Source of the DNA: Pseudogracilibacillus sp037892545
GTDB taxonomy: Bacteria; Bacillota; Bacilli; Bacillales; Amphibacillaceae
Reading direction: 5' to 3'
Assembly (NCBI RefSeq): GCF_037892545.1
Contig: NZ_JBBKBG010000005.1
Span: forward strand, 34,837-98,836
DNA length: 64,000 nucleotides
In this document: positions 9,071 to 17,208 of the stretch, piece by piece
Numbering within the stretch: position 1 is the first letter of the stretch
Layout: each line of letters opens with the position of its first letter
Program-made: the position numbers and the translations under genes
Notes under the pieces: model-generated
The model's input: only the letters and a program-made list of their open reading frames with translations
What the model was told of the DNA's origin: nothing
The model's database searches: none

Positions 9071-9133
9071 AAAAAGGCATTTCAAATAAACGCTAAAAAC
9101 AGCTATAAAAATAGCTTTTTTAACGAACTATGT

Positions 9134-9272
9134 TTCTTCTCCCATCCAGACTTTCACTGTCGGCTTTGGACTTGCACCAAATCCACCGTTTTATGCTTCA
9201 TAAAACGGGTTGCGGACTGAGAGGCTTACCTCATCACCGCCGGCTGGGAATTTCACCCGACCCCGAAGAAAA
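9134..9272 (-). ncRNA. FMN riboswitch (RFN element)
   Basis: Read on the minus strand, the segment has the conserved RFN landmarks in order: TCTTCGGGG, GGGTGAAATTCCC, GGCGGTGATG, AGCCCGC-like joints, GATTTGGTGCAAGTCC and GACAGT with GTCTGGATGGGAGAAG at the end. This aptamer binds FMN and represses riboflavin operons in Bacillaceae. Its position about 115 bases ahead of ribD, with a terminator hairpin between, indicates transcriptional control of ribD-ribE-ribBA-ribH. Confidence 0.95.
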
Positions 9273-9434
9273 CCCTATTGAATTACTTATGATTATAACA
9301 AAGATTTTTTCTTTGTACAATCATTCGCTAAAAATGGATCTGTGATGGAAGAATCTTTCAGTAAACAAACATGGCTTTAAAGCTATCATCACCATCTTTA
9401 TCCGTTATCGTAAAAGTTTATATTTATGTTATAA

Positions 9435-9675
9435 GTGGAAGCATATGGACTTCAACAAATAAAAGAAAGTTCTAGAGATAAGACGAGTGAAAATAGTTGG
9501 TTATGTTTGTTAACGGCAATCCTTTTAGGAGTTTATGATCAAAGTATTGCCTATTTTTCAATGGTTTCTAGAGTGTGAAATTGATAGAGAGATTATATCA
9601 TTAGCGATGGATGTTCAAATCAACGATAAAAACCTCATCCAACCGAATTTGGATGAGGCTTTTATATATGTGTAA
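9435..9675 (+). pseudogene. Possible decayed coding fragment
   Basis: The 450 bases between the FMN riboswitch and the dehydrogenase gene hold no intact gene. A 47-codon frame (9435-9578, GTG first) encodes a hydrophobic stretch including ENSWLCLLTAILLGVYDQ. A shift at about 9575 opens a second frame to 9675, with CEIDREIISLAMDVQ. Together they look like pieces of one broken gene. I cannot name a family, and the second part runs through the terminator at 9633-9658. This is tentative. Confidence 0.25.
9633..9658 (-). terminator. Terminator after the D-2-hydroxyacid dehydrogenase gene
   Basis: CCTCATCC and GGATGAGG form a hairpin with a ten-base loop. It is followed on the minus strand by TTTTTATCG and lies about 65 bases after the dehydrogenase stop codon. 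Confidence 0.75.
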
Positions 9676-9722
9676 CTATTATAGTGTAAGCACATCTAAA
9701 CAACAATAATTAGAATTATACG

Positions 9723-10688
9723 TTAGTGCGTTTTTAATACCTCCTGATTAAGTAAATTAGTTGGAGTTTCACTTTTAATACCTTGTATTAAATTACTAAT
9801 CGCCATCTGAACCATTCGTTGTCGTGTTTCAAATGTAGCAGAACCAATATGTGGCACAGTTACAACATTTTTCAACTGTAAGAGTTCATGATCTGGCGAA
9901 ATTGGTTCTGTTTCAAATACATCCAATGCCGCACCATAAATATGTCCTTTCTTTAAGGCCTGCACAAGTGCAACTTCATCTACATTTTGCCCACGTGATC
10001 CATTTATGAATATCGCATTTGGTTGCATAAGCGAAAATTGTTCTTCTCCAATAAGATGTCTAGTCCCCTCATTTGCAGAAGCCATCATTAAAACAAAGTC
10101 CGATTTTCTTAACAATTCATTAAGCTCACAATATGTTGCATGAACCGCTTCTTCTCGTTCTTTATTTTGGCTTCTGTTATGATACAAAATGTTCATATCA
10201 AAACCGAAATGAGCGCGCTTTGCCACAGCAAAACCAATTTTCCCCATACCAATAATACCGAGTGTACGGTTATGAACATCAATCCCATAATGCTCCATCC
10301 CAATTAAATTCGTCCATTTCTTTTCTTTGACAAATTGATCAAGCTCGGGAATCCTTCTCGCAGCAGCAAGCAAAAGCACCATCATCGCATCTGCAGTTGT
10401 TTCCGTAACACCAGGTGTATTTGTCCCCATAACTCCATGCCTCGTCATGGATTCTAAATCAAAATTGTCATAGCCAACCGATATATTGCTCACAATTTTA
10501 AGTTTCGGTGCTTTTTGTAAAAGTTCCTCCGTAATTGGAAGTTCTGCACCAATGAGACCTTCACAATCCTTTAATTCATTTAAAAACCTTTCCTTCTCAA
10601 TCTGAATCGAATGAAACGAAACAACCTCACAATATTCTTCTATCTGACTAATAATAAGCTCTGGCAAATAGATGTAGGCAATAACCAT
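9723..10688 (-). CDS. D-isomer-specific 2-hydroxyacid dehydrogenase (GhrB/glyoxylate reductase-like)
   Basis: A 321-residue NAD(P)-dependent dehydrogenase of the D-2-hydroxyacid family. Visible motifs are the Rossmann signature LGIIGMGKIGFAVAKRA near residues 145-160, NGSRGQNVDEVALVQAL in the catalytic domain, and the catalytic His segment VPHIGSATFETR near residue 283. Members reduce glyoxylate, hydroxypyruvate or 2-ketogluconate, and the exact substrate cannot be read from sequence. It lies 32 bases after the lactate-oxidase-like gene in the same direction. The two probably form an operon acting on 2-hydroxy and 2-keto acids. Confidence 0.88.
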   Translation of the reverse strand: MVIAYIYLPELIISQIEEYCEVVSFHSIQIEKERFLNELKDCEGLIGAELPITEELLQKAPKLKIVSNISVGYDNFDLESMTRHGVMGTNTPGVTETTADAMMVLLLAAARRIPELDQFVKEKKWTNLIGMEHYGIDVHNRTLGIIGMGKIGFAVAKRAHFGFDMNILYHNRSQNKEREEAVHATYCELNELLRKSDFVLMMASANEGTRHLIGEEQFSLMQPNAIFINGSRGQNVDEVALVQALKKGHIYGAALDVFETEPISPDHELLQLKNVVTVPHIGSATFETRQRMVQMAISNLIQGIKSETPTNLLNQEVLKTH

Positions 10689-10720
10689 CTCCCATCATAA
10701 TCATCCCTTCTTAGCACTTA

Positions 10721-11923
10721 TTAAATTTGTGACGGACGCAATATCCTCTTATCGTCCTCTTTCGTTAATATCGATTCATCCAAATCTTGTACAGAACTTA
10801 CACCGGAAAGTCCGATTGTAATATCCAAATCAGCAATCATATTTTGCAAAACTTCCTTGACACCTTGCTCTCCTGCAACAGCAAGACCGTACATACAAGG
10901 ACGTCCGACAAGTACAGCTTTTGCTCCAAGTGCCATTGCCTTTATAATATCTGAACCACGGCGGATTCCACTGTCCATCAATACTGGAATCTGGTCTTGT
11001 ATTACTTCACACACAAGTGGAAGTGCATCAAGTGCTGCGATTGCTCCATCTACTTGACGACCACCATGATTGGATACGATGATACCATCTACTCCATGTT
11101 CAAGCGCAAGTTTTGCATCATCTGGTTGTAAAATCCCTTTCAATATGATTGGTAGTTTCGTATGTTTACGTAAAAAAGCTAGATCATCCCACGTCAAACT
11201 AGCATTGCCAAACACTTGTGTCCAATGCATAATTGCTGACAACGGATCTTCCTCTGGAGATTGGTCAAGCTTGGCACAAAATGCTGGATCTGTAAAATAA
11301 TTTCCAACACCTTCTCCTGCTAAAAACGGTAAATACGCATTTTTCAAATCATATTCGCGCCAAGCCATCATTGGTGTATCTAATGTAACAACAATTGCAG
11401 AATATCCCGATGCTTCCGCTCTTTGTACAAAGCTTTTTGCTATATCAGGATCCTTACTCCAATAAAGTTGAAACCATCTAGGTGCATCACCCATCGCCTC
11501 GGCTATTTTTTCCATTGGAATGGTAGAAGCTGAACTCGTTATATAAGGTACACCTAATTCTGCAGATGCTCGAGCGGAGGCTAACTCCCCATCCTTATGG
11601 ATAATTGACTGTACGCCAATGGGAGCAGATAATACAGGGTATGGAATTGTATGTCCGAATAAAGTTACTGATAGATTCCTATTCTCCACATTGCGAAACA
11701 TTTTGGGTACTAATTTCCAACGGTTGAACGCTTCCAAATTTGCATCCATCGTCCTTTCACTACCAGCCCCTCCTGCTACATAATAATATGGACCATCCTT
11801 TAATACTTCTCGTGCCTTTTCTCCCCACTCTTCATACACAACTGGAAGTTTGTTTGGATTAGGTTCCGGACTTAACATTTCTTGATAAATTTGAAACTGA
11901 ATCATATTACCAATATTATTCAT
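10721..11923 (-). CDS. FMN-dependent alpha-hydroxy-acid oxidase (lactate oxidase/monooxygenase-like)
   Basis: This 400-residue protein belongs to the FMN-dependent L-2-hydroxyacid oxidizing family. It shows the flavin-binding lysine in LPIILKGI, the catalytic histidine and arginine in VSNHGGRQVDGAIAALDAL, and the distal GIRRGSDIIKAMALGAKAVLVGRP. The length and the N-terminal MDANLEAFNRW region fit lactate 2-monooxygenase-like proteins better than short LldD. It would oxidise an L-2-hydroxy acid to the keto acid using oxygen. GAGGGGGA precedes the ATG. Being next to a riboflavin operon may help supply FMN, but that is only suggestive. Confidence 0.87.
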   Translation of the reverse strand: MNNIGNMIQFQIYQEMLSPEPNPNKLPVVYEEWGEKAREVLKDGPYYYVAGGAGSERTMDANLEAFNRWKLVPKMFRNVENRNLSVTLFGHTIPYPVLSAPIGVQSIIHKDGELASARASAELGVPYITSSASTIPMEKIAEAMGDAPRWFQLYWSKDPDIAKSFVQRAEASGYSAIVVTLDTPMMAWREYDLKNAYLPFLAGEGVGNYFTDPAFCAKLDQSPEEDPLSAIMHWTQVFGNASLTWDDLAFLRKHTKLPIILKGILQPDDAKLALEHGVDGIIVSNHGGRQVDGAIAALDALPLVCEVIQDQIPVLMDSGIRRGSDIIKAMALGAKAVLVGRPCMYGLAVAGEQGVKEVLQNMIADLDITIGLSGVSSVQDLDESILTKEDDKRILRPSQI

Positions 11924-12010
11924 TACCTATCCCCCTCTAAAGTAACCGCTTTCAAAGTAGTGTATACTTTTCTGACTGTTTCGTCAATACGTGTAATAGT
12001 ATAAAATAAG

Positions 12011-12265
12011 AAAAGAGGCTGGGGAAAAACTTTAATAACACCCAAAAAAATAACATGTCGAATTCACTGCCATGGATTCAACATGTTTCTTCTTTTAAAA
12101 AGTATAAACAAAAAGAGAACCTTATTAAATATTCATCTTTACAATCTGACCAAATCATTGTATTAAAAACAGAGGTAAGAAAAATATACTTCTTTCCATT
12201 GATTGGATTATTAAGGTTTTCGCTTGCTAGAGCGAGAACCCGTTTTTACTTTCGCTTAAGCGACA
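12011..12265. repeat. Gene-free stretch with a possible mobile-element remnant
   Basis: The 450 bases between the oxidase and CPBP genes hold no convincing gene. The stretch starting AAAAGAGGCTGGGG, followed by ACACCCAAAAAAATAACATG, resembles the degenerate repeat found near insertion sequences in low-GC Gram-positives (from memory, not searched). A short inverted repeat, CGCTTGCTAGAGCG, lies near 12221. No transposase or clear ends are visible. Confidence 0.25.
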
Positions 12266-12372
12266 CTTAATAATGATCTGTATTGATTAACATCTTATAA
12301 TTATATCTTGTAACCTCCCTATAGCGGGTTTCATACAACTGATGATAAAGGTATCTATAAATAAAAGTCTCG

Positions 12373-13143
12373 CTAATAAAATAATGGAGTTATTAAAGCG
12401 TGAATAAAGATATCAGCTGACATATGTGCAATGATTGCGTATTCTAGACCTCTTTTCCAATACACATAACCAAACCATAAACCTAGAATGCCATTTAACA
12501 CCAATGTTCTGATAACAATCATTCCTGATAAACCATCAAATACTTGTGCTGCAGCGGGTAAATGACCTATTCCAAAGAGTAAACTTGTAAACAAAATCGC
12601 TATCCAATAAAAACTATTTGGAATACTATCACCTTTCTTTTTGGTGATTCGAGCTAGTAACCAAACAATTAAAGTCATACCAAATAATCGAAGCAAAATT
12701 TCTTCCGTTATCCCGCCATAAATTGAAGCAAGTAATCCTTGCCACCAATTAGGGGATGGTAGTTGTTTTATAGGATCTCCTATTAAGGGACTAAATATAA
12801 AGACATCAAGAAGAACTACAATTAAACTCCCCATAAGTGCTACACCAATACTATTTATTAAACCTTTTTTTGAAATATGTACTTTATATTCAGGATAAAC
12901 AAGACCATTTAAGATAGATGTATTTAATCCTGTTCGTTTTTGAAGCCTTAGACCGATCAATATCATTAAAAACATATAGATAACTTGTGTAATCGAGTTA
13001 ATAACAATTATTAAATAATTCGGTATATTACCCGGAGTTGACTCTTTGCTCATTAAAGCATATTCATAGGGAATTATAGTAAGAATTCCTATAATATTTA
13101 ATAATGTTAAGAGTAAGACTAACTTTAATCTCCATTTTCCCAA
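12373..13143 (-). CDS. CPBP family intramembrane metalloprotease (CAAX/Abi)
   Basis: A 256-residue membrane protein with about seven hydrophobic segments and the CPBP motifs: EEILLR (the paired glutamates and arginine), LLFGIGHLPAA (second motif histidine), and GYVYWKRGLEYAIIAHMSADIF (third and fourth motifs with histidine and aspartate). These residues form the metal site of the Rce1-like protease fold. Bacterial members are linked to bacteriocin immunity or membrane-protein processing; substrates are unknown. It follows the DUF3784 gene by 17 bases in the same direction and probably shares its transcript. Confidence 0.87.
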   Translation of the reverse strand: MGKWRLKLVLLLTLLNIIGILTIIPYEYALMSKESTPGNIPNYLIIVINSITQVIYMFLMILIGLRLQKRTGLNTSILNGLVYPEYKVHISKKGLINSIGVALMGSLIVVLLDVFIFSPLIGDPIKQLPSPNWWQGLLASIYGGITEEILLRLFGMTLIVWLLARITKKKGDSIPNSFYWIAILFTSLLFGIGHLPAAAQVFDGLSGMIVIRTLVLNGILGLWFGYVYWKRGLEYAIIAHMSADIFIHALITPLFY

Positions 13144-13160
13144 TTAAATATTCTCCTTTA

Positions 13161-13460
13161 TTAAAAACCAATTCTATCTAAAACAATAGCAGCTAATATA
13201 AAAATAATATCAACAACAGCTAAAATTGCAGAAACTTTCCCTGCTGTTGATCCAAACCATATTGTAAAAATTGATGTGAGGATAGCAATTATCCCAAGGG
13301 TAGATAAAAGAAATCCTACTCTTTTCCCTAACCTGTCTTTATTTACCGGTTCCCACGTATCCCCAAAACCAGCAAGGAAAACAAATGCCTTTTGAGTCTG
13401 GACAAAATAACCAGCCAAAATCAATAATAGTCCTAACACAAAACCAATTATTAATTCCAA
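13161..13460 (-). CDS. DUF3784-like small membrane protein
   Basis: A 99-residue protein with three hydrophobic segments (about residues 3-20, 48-67 and 76-96). The central hydrophilic loop, with WEPVNKDRLGKRVG, is typical of DUF3784 membrane proteins of unknown function. The start is TTG at 13460, preceded by AAGGAGGG about 11 bases away. It is co-directional with the CPBP protease gene and likely in its operon. Confidence 0.7.
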   Translation of the reverse strand: MELIIGFVLGLLLILAGYFVQTQKAFVFLAGFGDTWEPVNKDRLGKRVGFLLSTLGIIAILTSIFTIWFGSTAGKVSAILAVVDIIFILAAIVLDRIGF

Positions 13461-13549
13461 TAATATTTATATCCCTCCTTTTTATATAGGAAAGGCCTTT
13501 CATAAAACACTTTAAAAATCTACTCTGTTTTATAAATGACCCTGATTTC

Positions 13550-13632
13550 ACTATAGTTAATTATTGTAGATAATATAACCGTTAATGATAAAAACTAACT
13601 TATATTCAATACCGTATTACTATAGTTAATTA
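13550..13632. repeat. Direct repeat upstream of the DUF3784-CPBP genes
   Basis: The 14-base sequence ACTATAGTTAATTA occurs at 13550-13563 and again at 13619-13632. It lies in the promoter region of the DUF3784 operon, so it may be a pair of regulator sites. The rest of 13461-13943 is AT-rich and gene-free apart from the terminator at 13807. Confidence 0.5.
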
Positions 13633-13806
13633 ATTTCAAGTATCTTATTGATTTGGATTCATATAATCACTTTCATTTTAAAATGACTACATTTGTTTTA
13701 ATATTAGTCTTTTATACACTATGTATTAATTATCCCGTTATAGCATTAATTTACGACTTTTTATCAAATAGTGTTGGTGTCCCTTAGAGTACTCAGGGCA
13801 TAAACG

Positions 13807-13857
13807 AAAAACCGTTTCTATCATCGCCACACACTAGCAATGATAAAAACGGTTTTT
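13807..13857 (-). terminator. Terminator after ssb
   Basis: Long arms, AAAACCGTTT plus ATCAT and their complements, fold around 13824-13839 with T-rich ends. It lies about 90 bases after the ssb stop codon and would end the rpsF-ssb transcript, where rpsR normally follows. Confidence 0.8.
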
Positions 13858-13943
13858 ATTACACACATAAATAAACTTTTATTTATACATCCCCTTATTT
13901 GGGATCGAACGCCATTAGTTAAAAGCTACACACTAACTTTTCT

Positions 13944-14468
13944 CTAAAACGGCAAGTCATCATCTGAAATATTAATTTGCTGTCCATCACTTTCAAAAGG
14001 GTTGCTCGACGATTGTTGACCTTGATGGTCTTGTTGCTGAGCACCTTGTTGATACTGTTGCTGTTGTGGTGGAGCATAGTTTTGGGTTTGTGCCTGATGT
14101 TGATAAGGGTCATTCTGATTATAACCAGAAGGTCTTTGTTGCTGTGAAGAACGTGGCTCTAAAAACTGAATGTTTTCAGCTAACACTTCTGTCACATAAA
14201 CCATCTTACCATCTTGCCCTTCATATGAGCGTGTCTGTATACGACCATCGACACCAATTAAACTACCTTTTTTCATATAATTCGCCAAGTTCTCAGCTTG
14301 TTTACGCCAAGAAACACAATTAATAAAATCTGCTTCTTGTTCGCCTTGCTGATTTCTAAACGGACGATTTGCTGCAACCGTAAAGTTGGCAACAGCTACT
14401 CCACTCGGTGTATAACGTAAATCGGGATCTCTCGTTAGTCTTCCTACGATAACGACACGATTCAACAT
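13944..14468 (-). CDS. ssb: Single-stranded DNA-binding protein
   Basis: A 174-residue SSB. The OB fold occupies residues 1-110 (MLNRVVIVGRLTRDPDLRYT, and FINCVSWRKQAENLANYMKKG). A glutamine-rich linker follows, and the acidic tip ISDDDLPF binds partner proteins. Of several nearby start codons, ATG at 14468 is chosen because AGGGAG lies eight bases upstream and it yields the canonical MLNRV start. It follows rpsF by 16 bases. The expected third gene, rpsR, is missing here and a terminator follows instead. Confidence 0.96.
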   Translation of the reverse strand: MLNRVVIVGRLTRDPDLRYTPSGVAVANFTVAANRPFRNQQGEQEADFINCVSWRKQAENLANYMKKGSLIGVDGRIQTRSYEGQDGKMVYVTEVLAENIQFLEPRSSQQQRPSGYNQNDPYQHQAQTQNYAPPQQQQYQQGAQQQDHQGQQSSSNPFESDGQQINISDDDLPF

Positions 14469-14484
14469 CAACATCACTCCCTAA

Positions 14485-14775
14485 TTATTGTTCATCTACA
14501 CGAATTACGATGTGACGAATAATATCTTCACTGAATTTCGCTTGACGATCAAACTCGTTTACAGCGTCTTCGTTTCCTTCGAAGTTGATTAATACGTAGT
14601 ATCCATCACGGAAATCGTTAATTTCATACGCTAAACGTTTTGAACCTAATTCTTCTGTTTTTTCAATCGTCGCGCCATTTGAAGTTAAAATGTTGTCGAA
14701 CTTCTCAACAACCTCTTTACGAGCTTCCTCTTCAATGTTCGGACGAATGATATACATAATTTCGTATTTTCTCAT
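14485..14775 (-). CDS. rpsF: 30S ribosomal protein S6
   Basis: A 96-residue S6 with the usual MRKYEIMYIIRPN start, ELGSKRLAYEI and FRDGYYVLINFEG. S6 forms a dimer with S18 in the small-subunit platform. AAAGGAGGTG precedes the ATG. The gene has a strong promoter at 14860-14888 and a hairpin leader that may bind S6:S18. Confidence 0.97.
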   Translation of the reverse strand: MRKYEIMYIIRPNIEEEARKEVVEKFDNILTSNGATIEKTEELGSKRLAYEINDFRDGYYVLINFEGNEDAVNEFDRQAKFSEDIIRHIVIRVDEQ

Positions 14776-14789
14776 TCTTGAACACCTCC

Positions 14790-14835
14790 TTTTGGTCTAT
14801 GCGGCCCTATTGAAACAATAGAGCAAGGAGCAATT
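14790..14835 (-). promoter_or_regulatory. Candidate S6:S18 binding leader of rpsF
   Basis: On the minus strand a hairpin, CTATTG with CAATAG, is followed at once by GGGCCGCATAG, shortly before the ribosome binding site. The known S6:S18 autoregulatory motif in rpsF leaders has a hairpin with a conserved CCG. This looks compatible, but the fold was not computed. Confidence 0.4.
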
Positions 14836-14859
14836 AAAATAAATTACTCACATCTAAAA

Positions 14860-14888
14860 ATTATAACACTTTAAAATAGAACTTTCAA
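14860..14888 (-). promoter_or_regulatory. Sigma-A promoter for rpsF-ssb
   Basis: On the minus strand TTGAAA (14883-14888) and TATAAT (14860-14865) are 17 bases apart, giving a leader of about 80 bases before rpsF. Confidence 0.75.
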
Positions 14889-14899
14889 GCCTCATTACA

Positions 14900-16000
14900 T
14901 TATACATTAAATCTAAAGTGGATAACATCTCCATCTTGGACGATATATTCTTTTCCTTCTAATCGGACTTTCCCATTTTCACGTGCTTGTACCATTGATC
15001 CAGCATCCATTAAATCATCATAAGATACGGTTTCCGCACGTATAAACCCACGCTCAAAGTCTGTATGGATAATTCCAGCACATTGTGGTGCTTTCATTCC
15101 TTTTTTAAATGTCCAAGCACGAACCTCTTGCTCCCCAGCAGTAAAATAAGTAGCTAAACCTAATAAATCATATGATGCTTTAATTAATTGGTCTAAACCA
15201 GATTCTTCAATCCCTAATTCTTCTAAAAACATTTCTTTTTCTTCCTGGTCTAATTGAGCAATTTCCTCTTCAATCTTTGCGCTTACGATGATTACTTCCG
15301 CTCCATCATTTTGTGCAAATTCTTTTACTTTATTTACATACTCATTCGAGTCTACATCCGCAATCTCATCTTCCCCAACATTTGCTACATATAAAATTGG
15401 CTTTGCCGTTAATAAATGTAATTGATTTGCAATTTTTTGATCTTCTTCTGAAAACTCAACCGTTCTTGCTGGTTGTTCAGCTTCTAATGCTTCTTTTAGT
15501 TTTTTCATCACATTAAATTCTTGTACAGCTGTTTTTTCTTTCTGACGTGCTAATTTTTCTGTACGTTCATATCGTTTCGTTACTGTTTCTAAGTCGGCTA
15601 AAATTAATTCTAAATTTATTGTTTCAATATCATCGATTGGATCGATTTTACCTGAAACGTGTGTAATATTCTCATCTTCAAAACAACGAACAACTTGACA
15701 AATAGCGTCTACTTGACGAATATGCGATAGGAACTGGTTTCCTAACCCTTCCCCTTTGTTCGCACCTTTTACAATCCCAGCAATATCCGTAAATTCAAAT
15801 GCTGTTGGAATCGTCTTTTTTGGTTGTACAACCTCCGTTAACTTCAATAAACGTTCATCTGGTACTTCAACAATTCCTACGTTTGGATCAATCGTACAGA
15901 ACGGGTAGTTTGCGGCTTCTGCACCTGCTTTTGTTATTGCATTAAATAATGTTGATTTCCCAACGTTCGGTAATCCTACAATTCCTGCTGTTAATGACAT
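14900..16000 (-). CDS. ychF: Redox-regulated ATPase YchF (OLA1 family)
   Basis: A 366-residue P-loop protein with GLPNVGKSTLFNA (residues 8-20), the switch segment FTDIAGIVKGA, the unusual nucleotide-specificity motif YVANVGED in place of NKxD, and a C-terminal TGS domain. YchF/OLA1 proteins bind ribosomes, prefer ATP, and are linked to stress responses. The position between yyzM and rpsF matches Bacillus. Confidence 0.96.
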   Translation of the reverse strand: MSLTAGIVGLPNVGKSTLFNAITKAGAEAANYPFCTIDPNVGIVEVPDERLLKLTEVVQPKKTIPTAFEFTDIAGIVKGANKGEGLGNQFLSHIRQVDAICQVVRCFEDENITHVSGKIDPIDDIETINLELILADLETVTKRYERTEKLARQKEKTAVQEFNVMKKLKEALEAEQPARTVEFSEEDQKIANQLHLLTAKPILYVANVGEDEIADVDSNEYVNKVKEFAQNDGAEVIIVSAKIEEEIAQLDQEEKEMFLEELGIEESGLDQLIKASYDLLGLATYFTAGEQEVRAWTFKKGMKAPQCAGIIHTDFERGFIRAETVSYDDLMDAGSMVQARENGKVRLEGKEYIVQDGDVIHFRFNV

Positions 16001-16171
16001 TTCTTCATTTCCTCTCTTTTTATATAACGTTCACATCATAATCATATGTATTATAAACGTTATTCAATATTTATACAACTTCACAAATGTACTACTATTT
16101 GACCTCATATTCATGAAAAACTGCATTTTCCATCTATTTTTCTAGCCAAAACTACGAATATCCCCAAAAAA

Positions 16172-16372
16172 CTAGTCTAATTCTGCCTTTTCTATTACTT
16201 TTTTGAGTTTTTTCGTAAATTCTGTTCTCGGAATCATAATACTACGACCACACCCTAAACATTTAATTCGGATGTCCATCCCCATACGAATAATTCTCCA
16301 ACGATTTTCACCACAAGGATGCTGTTTTTTCATTTCTACAATATCATTTAAACCAAATTCTTTATCACTCAT
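16172..16372 (-). CDS. yyzM: DUF951 family protein YyzM
   Basis: A 66-residue protein with MKKQHPCG, WRIIRMGMDIRIKC and the CLGCGR metal-binding-like knuckle, which are the hallmarks of DUF951. Bacillus species carry it just upstream of ychF, as here. The function is unknown; the cysteines suggest a small zinc-binding fold. It begins 35 bases downstream of the DUF554 gene. Confidence 0.88.
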   Translation of the reverse strand: MSDKEFGLNDIVEMKKQHPCGENRWRIIRMGMDIRIKCLGCGRSIMIPRTEFTKKLKKVIEKAELD

Positions 16373-16407
16373 ACGTCATCCCCCTCTTTTCATTTATCAT
16401 CATATTT

Positions 16408-17115
16408 TTAAAATAATTGTTGGACCCAAATGACAATACCTACCATTACAATTGCTGGTAGAAGGTTTGTCACACGTATATTGGTTACTTTTAATATATT
16501 TAACCCAATTGCTACGATTAACAACCCACCGACCGCAGTTATTTCTGTAATAAAGCTTTGAAATAATGCATCTGGTATGATGCGATCGATTTGTGTGGCG
16601 AGTAATGCAATCGTTCCTTGCCATAACAAGACGGGAATACTTGAAAAGGCAACTCCTATGCCTAGACTAGTCGTTAAAACGAATGCTGTAAAACCATCAA
16701 GCATTCCTTTTGTCACAAGCACTTCATGGTCCCCTCTTATTCCACTATCTAAAGCACCTAGTATCGCCATCGCACCAACAGCAAATATGAGAGAGGCTGT
16801 CACAAATGCTTGTGCAATATTATTATCTTCCCCTTGTTTCGTTCTAAATTTACTTCCAATGAAATACCCTAACTTATTCAAACCAGCTTCTAATTTTAAA
16901 AATTCACCAATAAATCCACCTATTAACATACTAATTAGAACGGTAATAATCGATTCAGCTTGAAATACCATTTGCAAGCCTATTAAAATAACGACTAATG
17001 CAATCCCTTGCATGACTGTTTCTTTATATTTTTCTTGTATATTCGTCAAAAACAACCCGAATACACTCCCAACAACGATACATAACACATTAACAAGTGT
17101 TCCAAACAACACCAT
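16408..17115 (-). CDS. DUF554 family membrane protein
   Basis: A 235-residue polytopic membrane protein beginning MVLFGTLVNVLCIVVGS. It has glycine-rich helices (LIGLQMVFQ, MLIGGFIGE) and VFVLTTSLGIGVAFSSIPVL-like segments typical of DUF554 (YdfK-type), a possible transporter of unknown substrate. The frame extends 13 codons further upstream through a parS palindrome, but the ATG at 17115 with GGTGG just ahead fits the family start. It lies between the parB terminator and yyzM. Confidence 0.8.
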   Translation of the reverse strand: MVLFGTLVNVLCIVVGSVFGLFLTNIQEKYKETVMQGIALVVILIGLQMVFQAESIITVLISMLIGGFIGEFLKLEAGLNKLGYFIGSKFRTKQGEDNNIAQAFVTASLIFAVGAMAILGALDSGIRGDHEVLVTKGMLDGFTAFVLTTSLGIGVAFSSIPVLLWQGTIALLATQIDRIIPDALFQSFITEITAVGGLLIVAIGLNILKVTNIRVTNLLPAIVMVGIVIWVQQLF

Positions 17116-17137
17116 TATGCCACCAACTCTTCCCAAT

Positions 17138-17153
17138 TGTTCCACGTGGAACA
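17138..17153. promoter_or_regulatory. parS: parS site (right of the DUF554 gene)
   Basis: TGTTCCACGTGGAACA is a perfect 16-base palindrome matching the ParB-binding consensus of Bacillus (TGTTNCACGTGAAACA) with one change per arm at most. It lies just downstream of parB. ParB loads here for chromosome segregation. Confidence 0.88.
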
Positions 17154-17168
17154 TTACTTCAAATAAAA

Positions 17169-17200
17169 AGACTGACTACATTCGTTCACCGTGTCAGTCT
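17169..17200 (-). terminator. Terminator after parB
   Basis: AGACTGAC and GTCAGTCT enclose a 16-base loop. On the minus strand TTTTTATTT follows. It separates the soj-parB transcript from the DUF554 gene. Confidence 0.75.
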
Positions 17201-17208
17201 ACTGAATT

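Noticed and set aside
12055..12270. 71-codon frame between the oxidase and CPBP genes
   Set aside because: No ribosome binding site and no recognisable domain. It overlaps a repeat-like stretch.
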